From assembly GCF_036226365.1 (NCBI RefSeq), contig NZ_CP108462.1:6480501-6544500 (forward strand): DNA of 64,000 bases. The letters run 5' to 3'. The position numbers and the translations under genes are program-made. The DNA is from Streptomyces sp. NBC_01262. Its GTDB lineage: Bacteria > Actinomycetota > Actinomycetes > Streptomycetales > Streptomycetaceae. Each line of letters begins with the position of its first letter. Position 1 is the first letter of the stretch. Under the pieces are notes generated by a model. The model was not told where the DNA came from and searched no databases. It saw only the letters and a program-made list of their open reading frames with translations. Of this stretch, positions 9,740-18,497 are shown one piece after another.

Positions 9740-10885
9740 TCAGGCTTTTGGCACGGGGAAGGGCAGCACGGCGACCGTGATGTTGTCGTGGCCGCCGGCG
9801 TCCAGCGCCATTCCGGTCAGCGCCTGCGCGCAGTGCAGTGGACGGGCGCGGGCGTCCGTGGGCACCACCGAGGCCAGCTCGGCGGCGGATTCGGCGTAGT
9901 TCCACAGTCCGTCGGTGCACACCACCACTACACCCGGTCCGTCCGGCATGAAGGAAGCGGTGTGCGGGTCGAGTTCGACCGCGTCCGCCCCCAGCCAGCC
10001 GGTGATGGCGTGGGCGCGCTCGTCCGCGTAGGCCTCGGCCTCGGTCATCAGGCGCATCGCGACCATCCGGGCGGCCCAGGAGTCGTCCTCGGTGAGGCGG
10101 GCGGCGGGGACGGATCGGTCGTCGGGGATCCAGTAGGCGCGGCTGTCGCCGATCCAGCCGACGGTGAAGGTCTTGCCGGAGGTGATGGTGCTGACGCAGG
10201 TGCAGGCGGGGGAGTTGTGGTGCGGGCGCGCCTCGCTGGTCCTCTCCTCGGCGGCGAGGTCGGTGACCGCCTGGGCGGCGGTGAGGAGCGCCTCGCGCAT
10301 GGCGTCCTCGGGCGCGGTGCCCTGTTCCAGGGCCGTCAGCAGGGATTCGCATCCGGTCGCGGCGGCGGCCGCGGAAGCGTCGTCGGGGCGGTACGCGGAC
10401 GAGACGCCGTCGCACACCACGGCGATGACGGCGGGCGTGCCGTCCGGCAGGGAGGTCGCGGACAGCGCGAAGGCGTCCTCGTTGCGATGGTGCCGCAGCC
10501 CCCGGTCGCTGACCGCAGCCACGCCCTCCAGCTCCTGCTCCTGGTGGTCGCGGGGCCGGGGCTGGGCGTGCCCGCAGTGCTCGCAGTATCCGTCGGCGTC
10601 GACCTGACCGACGCCGCAGGCCACACAGACCGCATGCGCAGGCGCGGTTTCGGGCTGCTCCTCGCGCGGGTCGGTGATCCTCGTCTGTCCGAACTGCACG
10701 GTGCCGAGGCCGAAGGCCAGTGTGGCGCTGTCGCCGCCCCCGCTGTCGGCAAGAGGTGGAGCCAGTTCGTAGCCGTCACCGCCGACGGCCGCTGCCGCCT
10801 TCAGGTCGGCGCCGCAGACGCCGCAGAACTTGTCGGCGGGGTCCAGCGGTTCGGCGCACTCCGGGCAGACCGTCAGTTGCGGCAT
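9740..10885 (-). CDS. PP2C-family Ser/Thr protein phosphatase with zinc ribbons
   Basis: This is a 381-residue phosphatase. Cys7, Cys10, Cys21 and Cys24 form an N-terminal zinc ribbon and a second ribbon (CVACG, CEHCG) precedes the catalytic domain. PP2C metal and active-site motifs are present: SDRGLRHHRNEDAF, VVCDGVSSAYR, WIGDSRAYWI, VVCTDGLWNYAE and GGHDNITVAV. It would dephosphorylate targets of the PknG-like kinase encoded just upstream. I chose the ATG at 10885 because it gives the ribbon directly; GTG 10894 would overlap the kinase stop as GTGA and ATG 10900 is also possible. No start has a strong RBS, which points to coupling with pknG. Confidence 0.88.
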   Translation of the reverse strand: MPQLTVCPECAEPLDPADKFCGVCGADLKAAAAVGGDGYELAPPLADSGGGDSATLAFGLGTVQFGQTRITDPREEQPETAPAHAVCVACGVGQVDADGYCEHCGHAQPRPRDHQEQELEGVAAVSDRGLRHHRNEDAFALSATSLPDGTPAVIAVVCDGVSSAYRPDDASAAAAATGCESLLTALEQGTAPEDAMREALLTAAQAVTDLAAEERTSEARPHHNSPACTCVSTITSGKTFTVGWIGDSRAYWIPDDRSVPAARLTEDDSWAARMVAMRLMTEAEAYADERAHAITGWLGADAVELDPHTASFMPDGPGVVVVCTDGLWNYAESAAELASVVPTDARARPLHCAQALTGMALDAGGHDNITVAVLPFPVPKA

Positions 10886-10890
10886 CGCGT

Positions 10891-13488
10891 TCACACCCAT
10901 GTCCGGGGGCGGAAGCGGTTGGCGCGTTCCACCAGTTCGATCCTTGTGCTGCCCTGCTGCGCGAGCCGGGCCAGCACCCGGTACGAGCGCTCCAGGCCGA
11001 AGCGCAGGCCGCGTTCGTCCCACGCGGCGCCCAGCAGGGAGTTCGTCGTGGTGGTGGCCGGCGCCCCGGTCCGCCCGGCCAGCACCCAGTCCAGGGCGGT
11101 GCCGAGCACCTCGGCGGACAGCCGCTCGCGCAGATCCGTGTCGATGCCGAGCTGCTGCAGAGCCTCGACCTGTTCGGCCGACGCGCGCAGGTCGTCGTGG
11201 AGCGGCTCCTGCGGCGATCGCTCGCGCAGCCGGGCGCGTATCGCGGCGACCCGGGCCGCCGTGAAGTGGATCGAGGACTCGGGCACCGACTCCAGGGCCT
11301 GTACGGCGCCCGTGCGGTCGCCTGCGGCCAGCCGCACCCGGGCCAGGCCGAACGCGGCGCTCACATAGCTCTGGTCGGTGGTCCACACGAGCCGGTAGTA
11401 CTCCGCGGCGTTGTCCAGCTGGCCCAGCACCTCGGCGCAGATGCCCAGGGCCAGCTTGGGCGCGGACTCGCCGGGGAAGGCGTCGTAGACCGCGTCGAAG
11501 GACAGCGCGGCCGTCTCGTGGTCTCCGCCGGACAGCGCGGTCAGGCCCCGGTGCCACACGACCCGCCAGTCCTCGAGATCGTCGTCGGCCAGCGTGCGCA
11601 GGACGTGTTGAGCGCCGTCGGCGTCGTCCATCTCCAGCCGTGCGCGCAGCTCCCGCAGCCGCTTCTCCACCGAGTCCACCTGCGTCGTCTGCAGCGCCGT
11701 CACCAGCTCCGAGGGGGCGACCGCCGCCAGGCCCGCCAGGAACCCGGCATTGGGGTCGGTCGCGTCGACGTGCGGTACGGGCAGCGCCAGCACGGAGGCC
11801 CGCGTGTTCAGCCGTACGGTGGCCGGCGCTGCCTTGGCCTGGCTGCTGCTGTTGCCGTCGCCGTTGCTGCCGCTGTTGACGCCGTTGACGGATCTGGGCT
11901 GCGGGACCGGGTAGGCGCTGGCGGGCACGGTCGGAAGGTGTGCGACCCGGGGCGCGGGCACCCGCGTGGGGACCGCGGCCGTCAGGGCCGGCAGCGCGCG
12001 GCGCGGTGGTCCGGACGGCGTGCGCGCGCCGAGCAGGGAGGCGTCCCCGTCCAGCGCCTGGACGAGCTCGGTGTCCACCACGCGCAGTTCGGGCCCGAAC
12101 AGCGTGGACAGCGCCGGACGCGGCTTGCCGTCCTGGAGGGCGACCACCTCGCGCAGCACGCCCAGCAGCTGGTCGGCCATCTCCTGCGCGGAGGCGAACC
12201 GCTTGTCGGGGTCGGGGTCGGTGGCCCGGACCAGGAGCCGGTAGAAGGACTCGTACGTCGAGAAGACCTCGATGTTGTCGGGGTCGGGGAGGCTGTCGAC
12301 GAAGACGTTGGTGTAGCCCTGGAAGTCGAAGGTCAGGACGGCCAGCGTGCGCGCGACGGTGTAGAGGTCGGAGGCCACGGACGGGCCGACCTCGGCGATC
12401 TCGGGCGCCTGGTAGCCGATCGTGCCGTAGATCGCGCTGTCCACGTCCCCCATCCGCCGCACCGCGCCCATGTCGATGAGCTCCAGCCGGTCCTCGGTCT
12501 GGATGGCGTTGTCGACCTTGAAGTCGCAGTAGAGGAGGTTGCGGCTGTGCAGATAGCCGAGCGCGTCCAGTGCCTCGATGGCGTACGCGATGGCCTGGTC
12601 GACCGGGAGCGGCTCGCGCTTGCCGTCGGGGGTGCGGCGGTCGTTGGCGATCTCCTTGAGCGACTTGCCGCCGACGTACTCCATGACGATGTAGCCGTCG
12701 AGGGTGCCGCTGTCGGTGTCCAGGTGCTCGACGAAGTTGATGATCCGGACGATGTTGGGGTGGACGATCTCGGCGAGGAACCGGCGCTCGGAGACGGCTG
12801 CGGCGAGCGCGTCCTCGTCACCGGTGTCGAGCAGGCCCTTCAGCACCACCCAGCGGTCGCTGACCGCGCGGTCGATCGCCAGGTAGATCCAGCCGAGCCC
12901 GCCGTGCGCGAGGCAGCCGGCGACCTCGTACTGGCCGTGCACGACGTCGCCGGCCCGCAGCTTGGGCGTAAAGCTGTAGGGGTGGCCGCACTTGGTGCAG
13001 AAGCCCTCGGTGCGGCCCGGGTGTTCGCCACGGGAGCGGCCCACCGGGGCTCCGCATTCGCTCTTGCTGCAGTAGCGCTTGCGCTCCGGGACCTGGGGGT
13101 TCTCCAGCACGGCGGCGGACGGGTCGGGCCGGGGGATCGGCGGCACCGTCACCAGGCCGGCGCCGAGCTTGCCCCGGGTCGGGCCGCTGCTGCCGGAGCG
13201 GGAGCTGCGCACGGAGACCGAGCGGCCGGTGGAGCTGCCGCTCAGCGAGCGCGACAGGCGGCCGGAGACGGAGCGGCGCGAGGCGCGCGAGGACTGTGAG
13301 GAACGGGACGACCGGGAGGAAGTGGAGGACGGGGACGAGCCGGAGGAACCGGAGCGCCCGGAGCCGCCGGTGGCGCCCGACGCCGCCGCGTGCTCGGGCA
13401 CGGGCGCGAGCCCGCATGTGTCGCAGTACAGGTCGCCGCTGCCGACGTCCTCGATGGTGCCGGTGCAGCCCGGCCGCTGGCACTTCAT
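10891..13488 (-). CDS. pknG: PknG-type Ser/Thr protein kinase with rubredoxin-like and TPR domains
   Basis: This is an 865-residue soluble kinase. Domains in order: zinc ribbon (Cys3, 8, 22, 25); a Ser/Arg low-complexity tract (about 40-105); a PknG rubredoxin-like module (Cys140, 145, 164, 167); a kinase domain from about 187 (GCLAHGGLGWIYLAIDR, Lys217 in VVLKG, catalytic Asp322 in LLYCDFKVDN, IDMGAVRR in place of DFG); and a C-terminal TPR-like region. The IDMG variant and AHGGLGW loop are diagnostic of mycobacterial PknG, which controls 2-oxoglutarate/glutamate metabolism through FHA proteins. The extra N-terminal zinc ribbon and Ser/Arg tract are unlike mycobacterial PknG. Its ATG overlaps the upstream gene's stop (ATGA). 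Confidence 0.93.
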   Translation of the reverse strand: MKCQRPGCTGTIEDVGSGDLYCDTCGLAPVPEHAAASGATGGSGRSGSSGSSPSSTSSRSSRSSQSSRASRRSVSGRLSRSLSGSSTGRSVSVRSSRSGSSGPTRGKLGAGLVTVPPIPRPDPSAAVLENPQVPERKRYCSKSECGAPVGRSRGEHPGRTEGFCTKCGHPYSFTPKLRAGDVVHGQYEVAGCLAHGGLGWIYLAIDRAVSDRWVVLKGLLDTGDEDALAAAVSERRFLAEIVHPNIVRIINFVEHLDTDSGTLDGYIVMEYVGGKSLKEIANDRRTPDGKREPLPVDQAIAYAIEALDALGYLHSRNLLYCDFKVDNAIQTEDRLELIDMGAVRRMGDVDSAIYGTIGYQAPEIAEVGPSVASDLYTVARTLAVLTFDFQGYTNVFVDSLPDPDNIEVFSTYESFYRLLVRATDPDPDKRFASAQEMADQLLGVLREVVALQDGKPRPALSTLFGPELRVVDTELVQALDGDASLLGARTPSGPPRRALPALTAAVPTRVPAPRVAHLPTVPASAYPVPQPRSVNGVNSGSNGDGNSSSQAKAAPATVRLNTRASVLALPVPHVDATDPNAGFLAGLAAVAPSELVTALQTTQVDSVEKRLRELRARLEMDDADGAQHVLRTLADDDLEDWRVVWHRGLTALSGGDHETAALSFDAVYDAFPGESAPKLALGICAEVLGQLDNAAEYYRLVWTTDQSYVSAAFGLARVRLAAGDRTGAVQALESVPESSIHFTAARVAAIRARLRERSPQEPLHDDLRASAEQVEALQQLGIDTDLRERLSAEVLGTALDWVLAGRTGAPATTTTNSLLGAAWDERGLRFGLERSYRVLARLAQQGSTRIELVERANRFRPRTWV

Positions 13489-14789
13489 CGTCCATCCCCC
13501 TTGTGATCGGCAGGCCCGGCCTGCCTCGGTACCACGGTCTCGGCCACAGCCTGCTGATAGCGCAGCACCGCGTGCTCCGCGGCCCGCAGGTCGCAGGGCG
13601 CGCTCCACAGCAGACGGCGGGCCTGGTCGTAACGTTCGATGAGCAGCAGGTCCTCGGCCATGCCGTGCCGGGAGACCTTCGCCCGGTAGGCATCGAGCCG
13701 GCCGCGCAGCTCGGCGCGGACCGCGAGCGGCGCGGTGACGGCGGTCAAGGAGTCGCGGGCGCGCAGCAGTTCGTCGTCTGCGCTGCTCTCCAGGCTGTCG
13801 AGCAGCGGAGAGAGCCGGTGCCACTGGCCGGTGCGGCGGTACTCGGCGGCGGCGGCCAGTTGCTCGTGCAGCGCGGCGGACGCGCCGCTGACGGCGGGTA
13901 CCTCCGAGGCCGCGATCTTGGCGAGCACCTCGCCGCGCGCGCTGCGCGCCTCGGTGAGCGTGCGGTCCGCGCGCGACATCACATCGCGCAGCCGCAGCAG
14001 CCGGTGGTCCGCGTCGTCGCGGACATGCAGGACGGCCTCGACCTCGCGGCGGATCTCCTCCAGGGCCATCCCGGAGCGGTCGTAGCGGGAGGTGTCGGGC
14101 CGTCCGCCGTGTCCGCCGGCGTCCTTGAACCAGAAGGAGAGCGGATCGGAGACGACCTGCTGCCGCAGAGCGGCGAGCCCGTCCAGCAGCTCCTCCAGGT
14201 CGTCGCCGGCCGGGTGGGCGCCGGGGCGTACGCCGACGGAGTGGGCGAGCGAGCGCACCCGCTGGGCCTCGGCGGCGAGCAGGTCTATGCGGGCGGGCAG
14301 CGCCGACCAGACGGAGTCGGCTGCGGCGACGACCTCCATGGTCCGGGCGTACCAGTCGTTCATGCGGGCCAGCAGCTGCTCCAGGCTGAGCTGCTCGGAG
14401 AGCCGGGCCGGGCCGGTGAGGCCGCGCATCGCCTCGGGGACGGTGGCGCCGGCCACGGTGACCCCCGAGTCGCGCAGCAGCTGGGTCAGTTCGTTGAGCT
14501 CGGTCTGGGTGGGCCAGCGGCGGCGGCCGCGCAGGGCGCGGGCGGTGGTGAGGGCGTCGGTGTACGCGTCGAAGTGTGCCCAGAGCAGGGAGATGGCCTG
14601 TTCGGTCTCGGCCCACCGCTCCTTGGTGGCACCGGTCAGCTCGGCGCCTTCCAGGAGGCGGCGTCCCGAGTGGTCCTGGAGAGCGAGGAGGGACGATTCG
14701 ATCGCCTCGTGCTCTTCACCGAGCCGTGCGAGCGCACGGTCCACCTCCTCGCGGCTCAGGGCCGGTCCGGATGGTCCCGCGACCGCCAT
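13485..14789 (-). CDS. Helical protein of unknown function in the pknG operon
   Basis: This is a 434-residue, strongly helical, charged protein with long coiled-coil-like stretches (LSREEVDRALARLGEEHEAI near the N-terminus; AALHEQLAAAAEYRRTGQWH near residue 310). It has no signal peptide, membrane helix or catalytic motif, and I do not recognise the family. It sits between glnH and pknG, and its stop overlaps the pknG start by 4 nt, so both should be made in step. Mycobacterial pknG-glnX-glnH lacks such a gene. A scaffold or kinase partner role is inference from position only. Confidence 0.8.
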   Translation of the reverse strand: MAVAGPSGPALSREEVDRALARLGEEHEAIESSLLALQDHSGRRLLEGAELTGATKERWAETEQAISLLWAHFDAYTDALTTARALRGRRRWPTQTELNELTQLLRDSGVTVAGATVPEAMRGLTGPARLSEQLSLEQLLARMNDWYARTMEVVAAADSVWSALPARIDLLAAEAQRVRSLAHSVGVRPGAHPAGDDLEELLDGLAALRQQVVSDPLSFWFKDAGGHGGRPDTSRYDRSGMALEEIRREVEAVLHVRDDADHRLLRLRDVMSRADRTLTEARSARGEVLAKIAASEVPAVSGASAALHEQLAAAAEYRRTGQWHRLSPLLDSLESSADDELLRARDSLTAVTAPLAVRAELRGRLDAYRAKVSRHGMAEDLLLIERYDQARRLLWSAPCDLRAAEHAVLRYQQAVAETVVPRQAGPADHKGDGR

Positions 14790-14855
14790 CGCACCTTCTT
14801 TCCGTTTCGCCGTATAGCCGTGTTGTCCGTCGGTCTCGTGGTGCGCGTGCCGGGT

Positions 14856-15860
14856 CTAGCCCTCGTAGCGAGGCTCGGGTGGCCCCTCGACACCGGGGAA
14901 CACCGCTTTCAGCCAGGTACCGTACGCCTTCTGCCAGGCGCTGTCGGAGCCGCCACTGCGATAGTCCTCCAGCACCTTGTTGACCCGGCGCACCAGGTCC
15001 GGGTACTTGTTGCTCATGGCCACCCCGTAGTACTCGGTGGTGACCGGCTTGCCGATCAGGTGGACGGCCGGGTCCTGGGCCGCCAGCCCGGCGGCCAGCG
15101 CGTTGTCGGTCAGCGCCGCGTCGACCTGCCCCAGTTGGAGCAGCACCAGGCAGTCGAGCTGGTTGTCGACGAGGACTTTCTTCGATCCGTGCGGGTCGGC
15201 GTCCAGCTTGATCTCGGCGGTCGAACCACTGGCCGTGCAGACCTTCTTCCCCTTCAGCGTGTCGTTGAAATCCTTGACGGTGGAGTCCTGGAGGGGCACG
15301 AGAAGCTGCTGCCCGGCCTTGAAGTAGGCGGAGGAGAAGGAGACCTTCTCGTCGTTGATCCGCTGGCAGCTGATGCTGACGGTGCGAACCACCATGTCCA
15401 CCTGGCCGTCCCGTATCGCCTCGAACCGTTTCTTCGTCGGCACGGTCTTGTACTGGACGGCGTTCTCATTGCCCAGGATGTCCTTGGCTATCGCCTTGAC
15501 CAGGTCGATGTCGAAGCCGACTATGTCGCCGGTGTTCGGGTCGCGGTACCCCCATCGGTAGTTGTTCTGGTCGACGCCGACGATCAGCTTGCCCCTCGCC
15601 TTGATCTTGTCGACGGCGGGGCCGCTCGCGGACGACGGGTTGAGGCTGGTCTCCGGGTGGGCGTTGTCGCAGCCCCCGGTGGCCGAGGCCTTGACGGGGA
15701 CGGTCGTCAGAGGGGTGTCCCGGGCCGTCTGAGCGGCCCGCCCGGCCGATGCGTCCGCCTGGTCGTGCAGCGGCAGCGCCGTGGCCGACACCGCCAGTAC
15801 GCATGCGGCGGCCATCCCCGCCACTCCGCCCCAGCCGCGCAGCTTCCTTCGCTCGCTCAT
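14856..15860 (-). CDS. glnH: GlnH-like amino-acid-binding extracytoplasmic protein
   Basis: This is a 334-residue family-3 solute-binding protein for polar amino acids. An N-terminal basic segment and hydrophobic stretch (GVAGMAAACVLAVSATALPL) export it. The binding domain starts at GKLIVGVDQNNYRWGYRD and runs through GFDIDLVKAIAKDILG and CTASGSTAEIK. No transporter permease or ATPase is adjacent. Instead it lies next to a four-helix membrane protein and pknG, as in mycobacteria, where GlnH senses aspartate/glutamate for PknG signalling. The only Cys in the leader (MAAAC) is a poor lipobox, unlike the lipoprotein GlnH of mycobacteria. ATG 15860 has a rich purine RBS; GTG 15893 (GTGA overlap) is the alternative. 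Confidence 0.88.
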   Translation of the reverse strand: MSERRKLRGWGGVAGMAAACVLAVSATALPLHDQADASAGRAAQTARDTPLTTVPVKASATGGCDNAHPETSLNPSSASGPAVDKIKARGKLIVGVDQNNYRWGYRDPNTGDIVGFDIDLVKAIAKDILGNENAVQYKTVPTKKRFEAIRDGQVDMVVRTVSISCQRINDEKVSFSSAYFKAGQQLLVPLQDSTVKDFNDTLKGKKVCTASGSTAEIKLDADPHGSKKVLVDNQLDCLVLLQLGQVDAALTDNALAAGLAAQDPAVHLIGKPVTTEYYGVAMSNKYPDLVRRVNKVLEDYRSGGSDSAWQKAYGTWLKAVFPGVEGPPEPRYEG

Positions 15861-15889
15861 CCGCTGCCCCCTTCCCCTTCCGCCGTCGC

Positions 15890-17305
15890 TCACCGGTACT
15901 CCGAGAGCCTGCGCCCGATGCCGACGAGCGCTGCCGCGGCGCCGAGCACCGCGAGCAGCGCGGCGCCCGCCGCCAGCCCGCCCAGCGCCCCGCGCCCGTT
16001 GTTCGCGGCCTGCTGGAACTCCCCGTGCTCATGGGCCACGGCCTTCTGCAGGTTGTCGTCGACCCCGTCGAAACACAGCGCGGTGTACTTGGTGGCCTGC
16101 GTGTGGTCCTTGAGCTCGCCGCCTATGGTCTGCGCGAGCGCGTCCTGGTAGTCGCCCGAGTCGTCGTTCTTGCGGGCCGTCGCGTTGAGGGCATACCAGA
16201 CCTTGGCGTCCTTCATGGCCTCGGTGACCGGTTCGCTGCCCTTGGCGTCGTCGGCTATCGCCAGGGCCTGCGCCAGCAGACCGGTCCTGCCGTCCGCCTT
16301 CTTGCCCGCGAGATCCTGGATCTCCCGCTGGTAATTGTCGTTGTAGGTCTTGCCGCTGCCGCGCGCGACGAGCGTCAGATTCTCGTTCGCCCGGGCCTGC
16401 AGCGTCTCGATCCGGGCCCTGTTGAGCACCTGCAGCGACCTCGCGCCGTTCTCGTACGAGTCGGTGAGCCCGGAGCGCGCGACGCTGTGCCCGACCACCA
16501 GCCACAGCAGGACCACGGCGGTCGCCAGTGAGCCCGCCACCATGCCCTGGTTGAACACCCGGTTCGTACGCCGGTAGCTGCGGTACTGCGCCCAGCCCAG
16601 GCCGCCCAGGGCCACCACCCCCAGGCCCCAGGCGGCCCAGGGCAGCGCCTTGGCGTCGGAGTAGTCCGAGTCGAGCCGGGCGGTCTCTATCCCGTAGAGC
16701 CTGTTGGCGGCGGGCAGGATCTCCGTGGTCATCTTCTTGTTCGCCAGCCGCAGGTACGAGCCGCCCACCGGGTACCCCAGCCGGTTGTTGGCCCGTGCCC
16801 GCTCGATCCAGCCGGTGTAGACCGGGAGTTGCTCGTTGAGGATCCGGATCTGCACCTTGGCCCGGTCCGAGCCCTCGGAGCTGGCGGCGGCCTCGACGAT
16901 GTACTTGGCGGCGTAGTCGATGTCCTGCTGGTAGCGCGCGAGCGCCTCGGGCGGGTCCTGGCGGCCGGCGAGGAAGCCGCCGGCGGCGGTGGTGTCCGCG
17001 TCCGCGAGATACCGGTAGATGTCGGCGGCCCTGGAACTGAGCGGCTCACTGCGGTTGACCACGTCGTCGGCGGCCGCCGAACGGTCGGTGATCTGCCAGG
17101 CGGTGACCGCCCCGAAGGCCACCACCAGCAAGGTCAGCAGCAGCCCGATGACCCGCAGCCTTCCCGGCTCGGTGGTCGCGGCCGCGCGCAGCATGCCGAA
17201 CTGCCCGGCCCACGCCGGACGGCGCCGACCGGTGTCCGCCCCGGCCGCCGACGCGAGCACGTCCGAACCGCTTCCGGACTGCCCGGATTGCTGCGTATGC
17301 GTCAC
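15890..17305 (-). CDS. glnX: GlnX-like membrane signal transducer
   Basis: This is a 471-residue membrane protein and the first gene of the operon. TM1 is at residues 51-70 (RVIGLLLTLLVVAFGAVTAW). A long extracytoplasmic helical domain follows, then two helices near the middle (WGLGVVALGGLGWAQY and SLATAVVLLWLVVGHSVA), a second extracytoplasmic domain, and a final TM (LAAGAALLAVLGAAAALVGIG) with a short tail. This four-TM, two-sensor-domain layout matches mycobacterial GlnX, thought to relay GlnH state to PknG. GTG 17305 has an excellent RBS (GGGGGAGGG, about 6 nt). A longer in-frame start at 17383 lacks one. The promoter should lie in 17306-17489. Confidence 0.87.
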   Translation of the reverse strand: MTHTQQSGQSGSGSDVLASAAGADTGRRRPAWAGQFGMLRAAATTEPGRLRVIGLLLTLLVVAFGAVTAWQITDRSAAADDVVNRSEPLSSRAADIYRYLADADTTAAGGFLAGRQDPPEALARYQQDIDYAAKYIVEAAASSEGSDRAKVQIRILNEQLPVYTGWIERARANNRLGYPVGGSYLRLANKKMTTEILPAANRLYGIETARLDSDYSDAKALPWAAWGLGVVALGGLGWAQYRSYRRTNRVFNQGMVAGSLATAVVLLWLVVGHSVARSGLTDSYENGARSLQVLNRARIETLQARANENLTLVARGSGKTYNDNYQREIQDLAGKKADGRTGLLAQALAIADDAKGSEPVTEAMKDAKVWYALNATARKNDDSGDYQDALAQTIGGELKDHTQATKYTALCFDGVDDNLQKAVAHEHGEFQQAANNGRGALGGLAAGAALLAVLGAAAALVGIGRRLSEYR

Positions 17306-17489
17306 TGACCCTCCCCCTGGATCGATCCCCGTTCGCACGAGGGCCAACCTCCTGGCCAGCAGTATGGTCGCAAGCACTGACAATCCGCATGGCCAAATGG
17401 CTAATACGTGGATCTTGCGCCCCCGTTGACGCCCCTATGCCTGCCGCCCCTGCCGCCCAGCTCCCTTGTCACTCATCACGTTCGGCACG

Positions 17490-18497
17490 TCACTTCGGTT
17501 CCCCGGCCGCGTAGTGCGCCCGCAGGCGGGCCCGGACCTGCGGCCCGGCGCCGGTGCGGTCCAGGCCGAGCAGGGCGGCGCCCAGGACCGGCGGGGCGGT
17601 GACGACGCCGATGGCGGCCTTGGGCGCGCGGGCGGTGATGCCCTCGGCCACGGCGTCCATCAGCAGCGGGTGCCGGGCGGCGAGGACCCCGCCGCCCAGG
17701 ACGACGTCGGCCTCCTCGCCGAGCAGGTCCAGCCGCTTCAGCGCGACGCACGCGAGGGCGACGATCTCCTCGGCCTGACGAATGACGATGGCCCGGGCAA
17801 CGGAATCGCCGGCTTCTGCGGTCTTGAAGAGCAGAGGGGTCAGTTCGTGTTTACGGGAGGGCGCGATGTGTTGCAGGTGCAGTGCCTCGATCAGGTCGTA
17901 CATGGAGGAGAGGCCGAAGTACCGGGGAAGCTCGGTGGCCAGGGCGGTCGGCCCGCCCCGGCCGTCCTCGGCGCGGGCCGCCCACCACAGGGCCTCCTCC
18001 GCGAGGGCGTATCCGCCGCCCCAGTCACCGGAGATCCGCCCGAGCGCCGCGAAGCGGGCGGTACGGCCGTCCGGCAGCATCCCGGCGCAGTTGATGCCCG
18101 CCCCGCAGACCACGGCGACCCCGCGCGGTTCGTCCACACCCGCGCGGAGCAGGGCGAAGGTGTCGTTGGCGATCTGTGTGCTGCGGCCCCATCCACGCGC
18201 GTCGACGGCGAGTTCGAGATCCCGCTCCTCGGAGGGCAGGTCGGCGTTGGCCAGACAGGCCGAGACATGCTCGACGAACGGCACGCCCGGCTCCGGGTCC
18301 AGGCCGGCCTCGGCCACCGCGTCCGCCACGATGAGGGCCAGGGCCCCGACCGCGGCCTCCGCGCCGATGACATGGGGCTGGAAGCCGCCGCCGCGGGCGG
18401 TGCCGAGCACCGACCCGTCGGCGGCGACGATCGCCACATCGGTCTTGCTGTTGCCCGCGTCGACAGCGAGGACCAGGGGCAGTCGGGTCAGGCCCAC
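17490..18497 (-). CDS. csnK: Amino-sugar kinase, BadF/BadG (N-acetylglucosamine kinase-like) family; CsnK type
   Basis: This is a 335-residue ASKHA-fold sugar kinase. The phosphate-1 loop is VLAVDAGNSKTDVAIV near the N-terminus; VVCGAGINCAG and VLGGGVLAARHPLL are the later phosphate-2 and adenosine-type motifs. It is the last gene of a ROK-SBP-permease-permease-GH4-kinase operon in the order of the chitosan-oligosaccharide locus csnR-E-F-G-H-K of S. coelicolor/S. lividans, so glucosamine from imported oligomers is the likely substrate. The GTG start overlaps the end of the GH4 gene by 10 nt, indicating translational coupling. Confidence 0.85.
   Translation of the reverse strand: MGLTRLPLVLAVDAGNSKTDVAIVAADGSVLGTARGGGFQPHVIGAEAAVGALALIVADAVAEAGLDPEPGVPFVEHVSACLANADLPSEERDLELAVDARGWGRSTQIANDTFALLRAGVDEPRGVAVVCGAGINCAGMLPDGRTARFAALGRISGDWGGGYALAEEALWWAARAEDGRGGPTALATELPRYFGLSSMYDLIEALHLQHIAPSRKHELTPLLFKTAEAGDSVARAIVIRQAEEIVALACVALKRLDLLGEEADVVLGGGVLAARHPLLMDAVAEGITARAPKAAIGVVTAPPVLGAALLGLDRTGAGPQVRARLRAHYAAGEPK

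Noticed and set aside
9740..11557. PP2C protein extended to 605 aa
   Set aside because: The extra N-terminal 220 codons overlap the pknG 3' end in another frame; the zinc-ribbon start at 10885 matches the domain layout.
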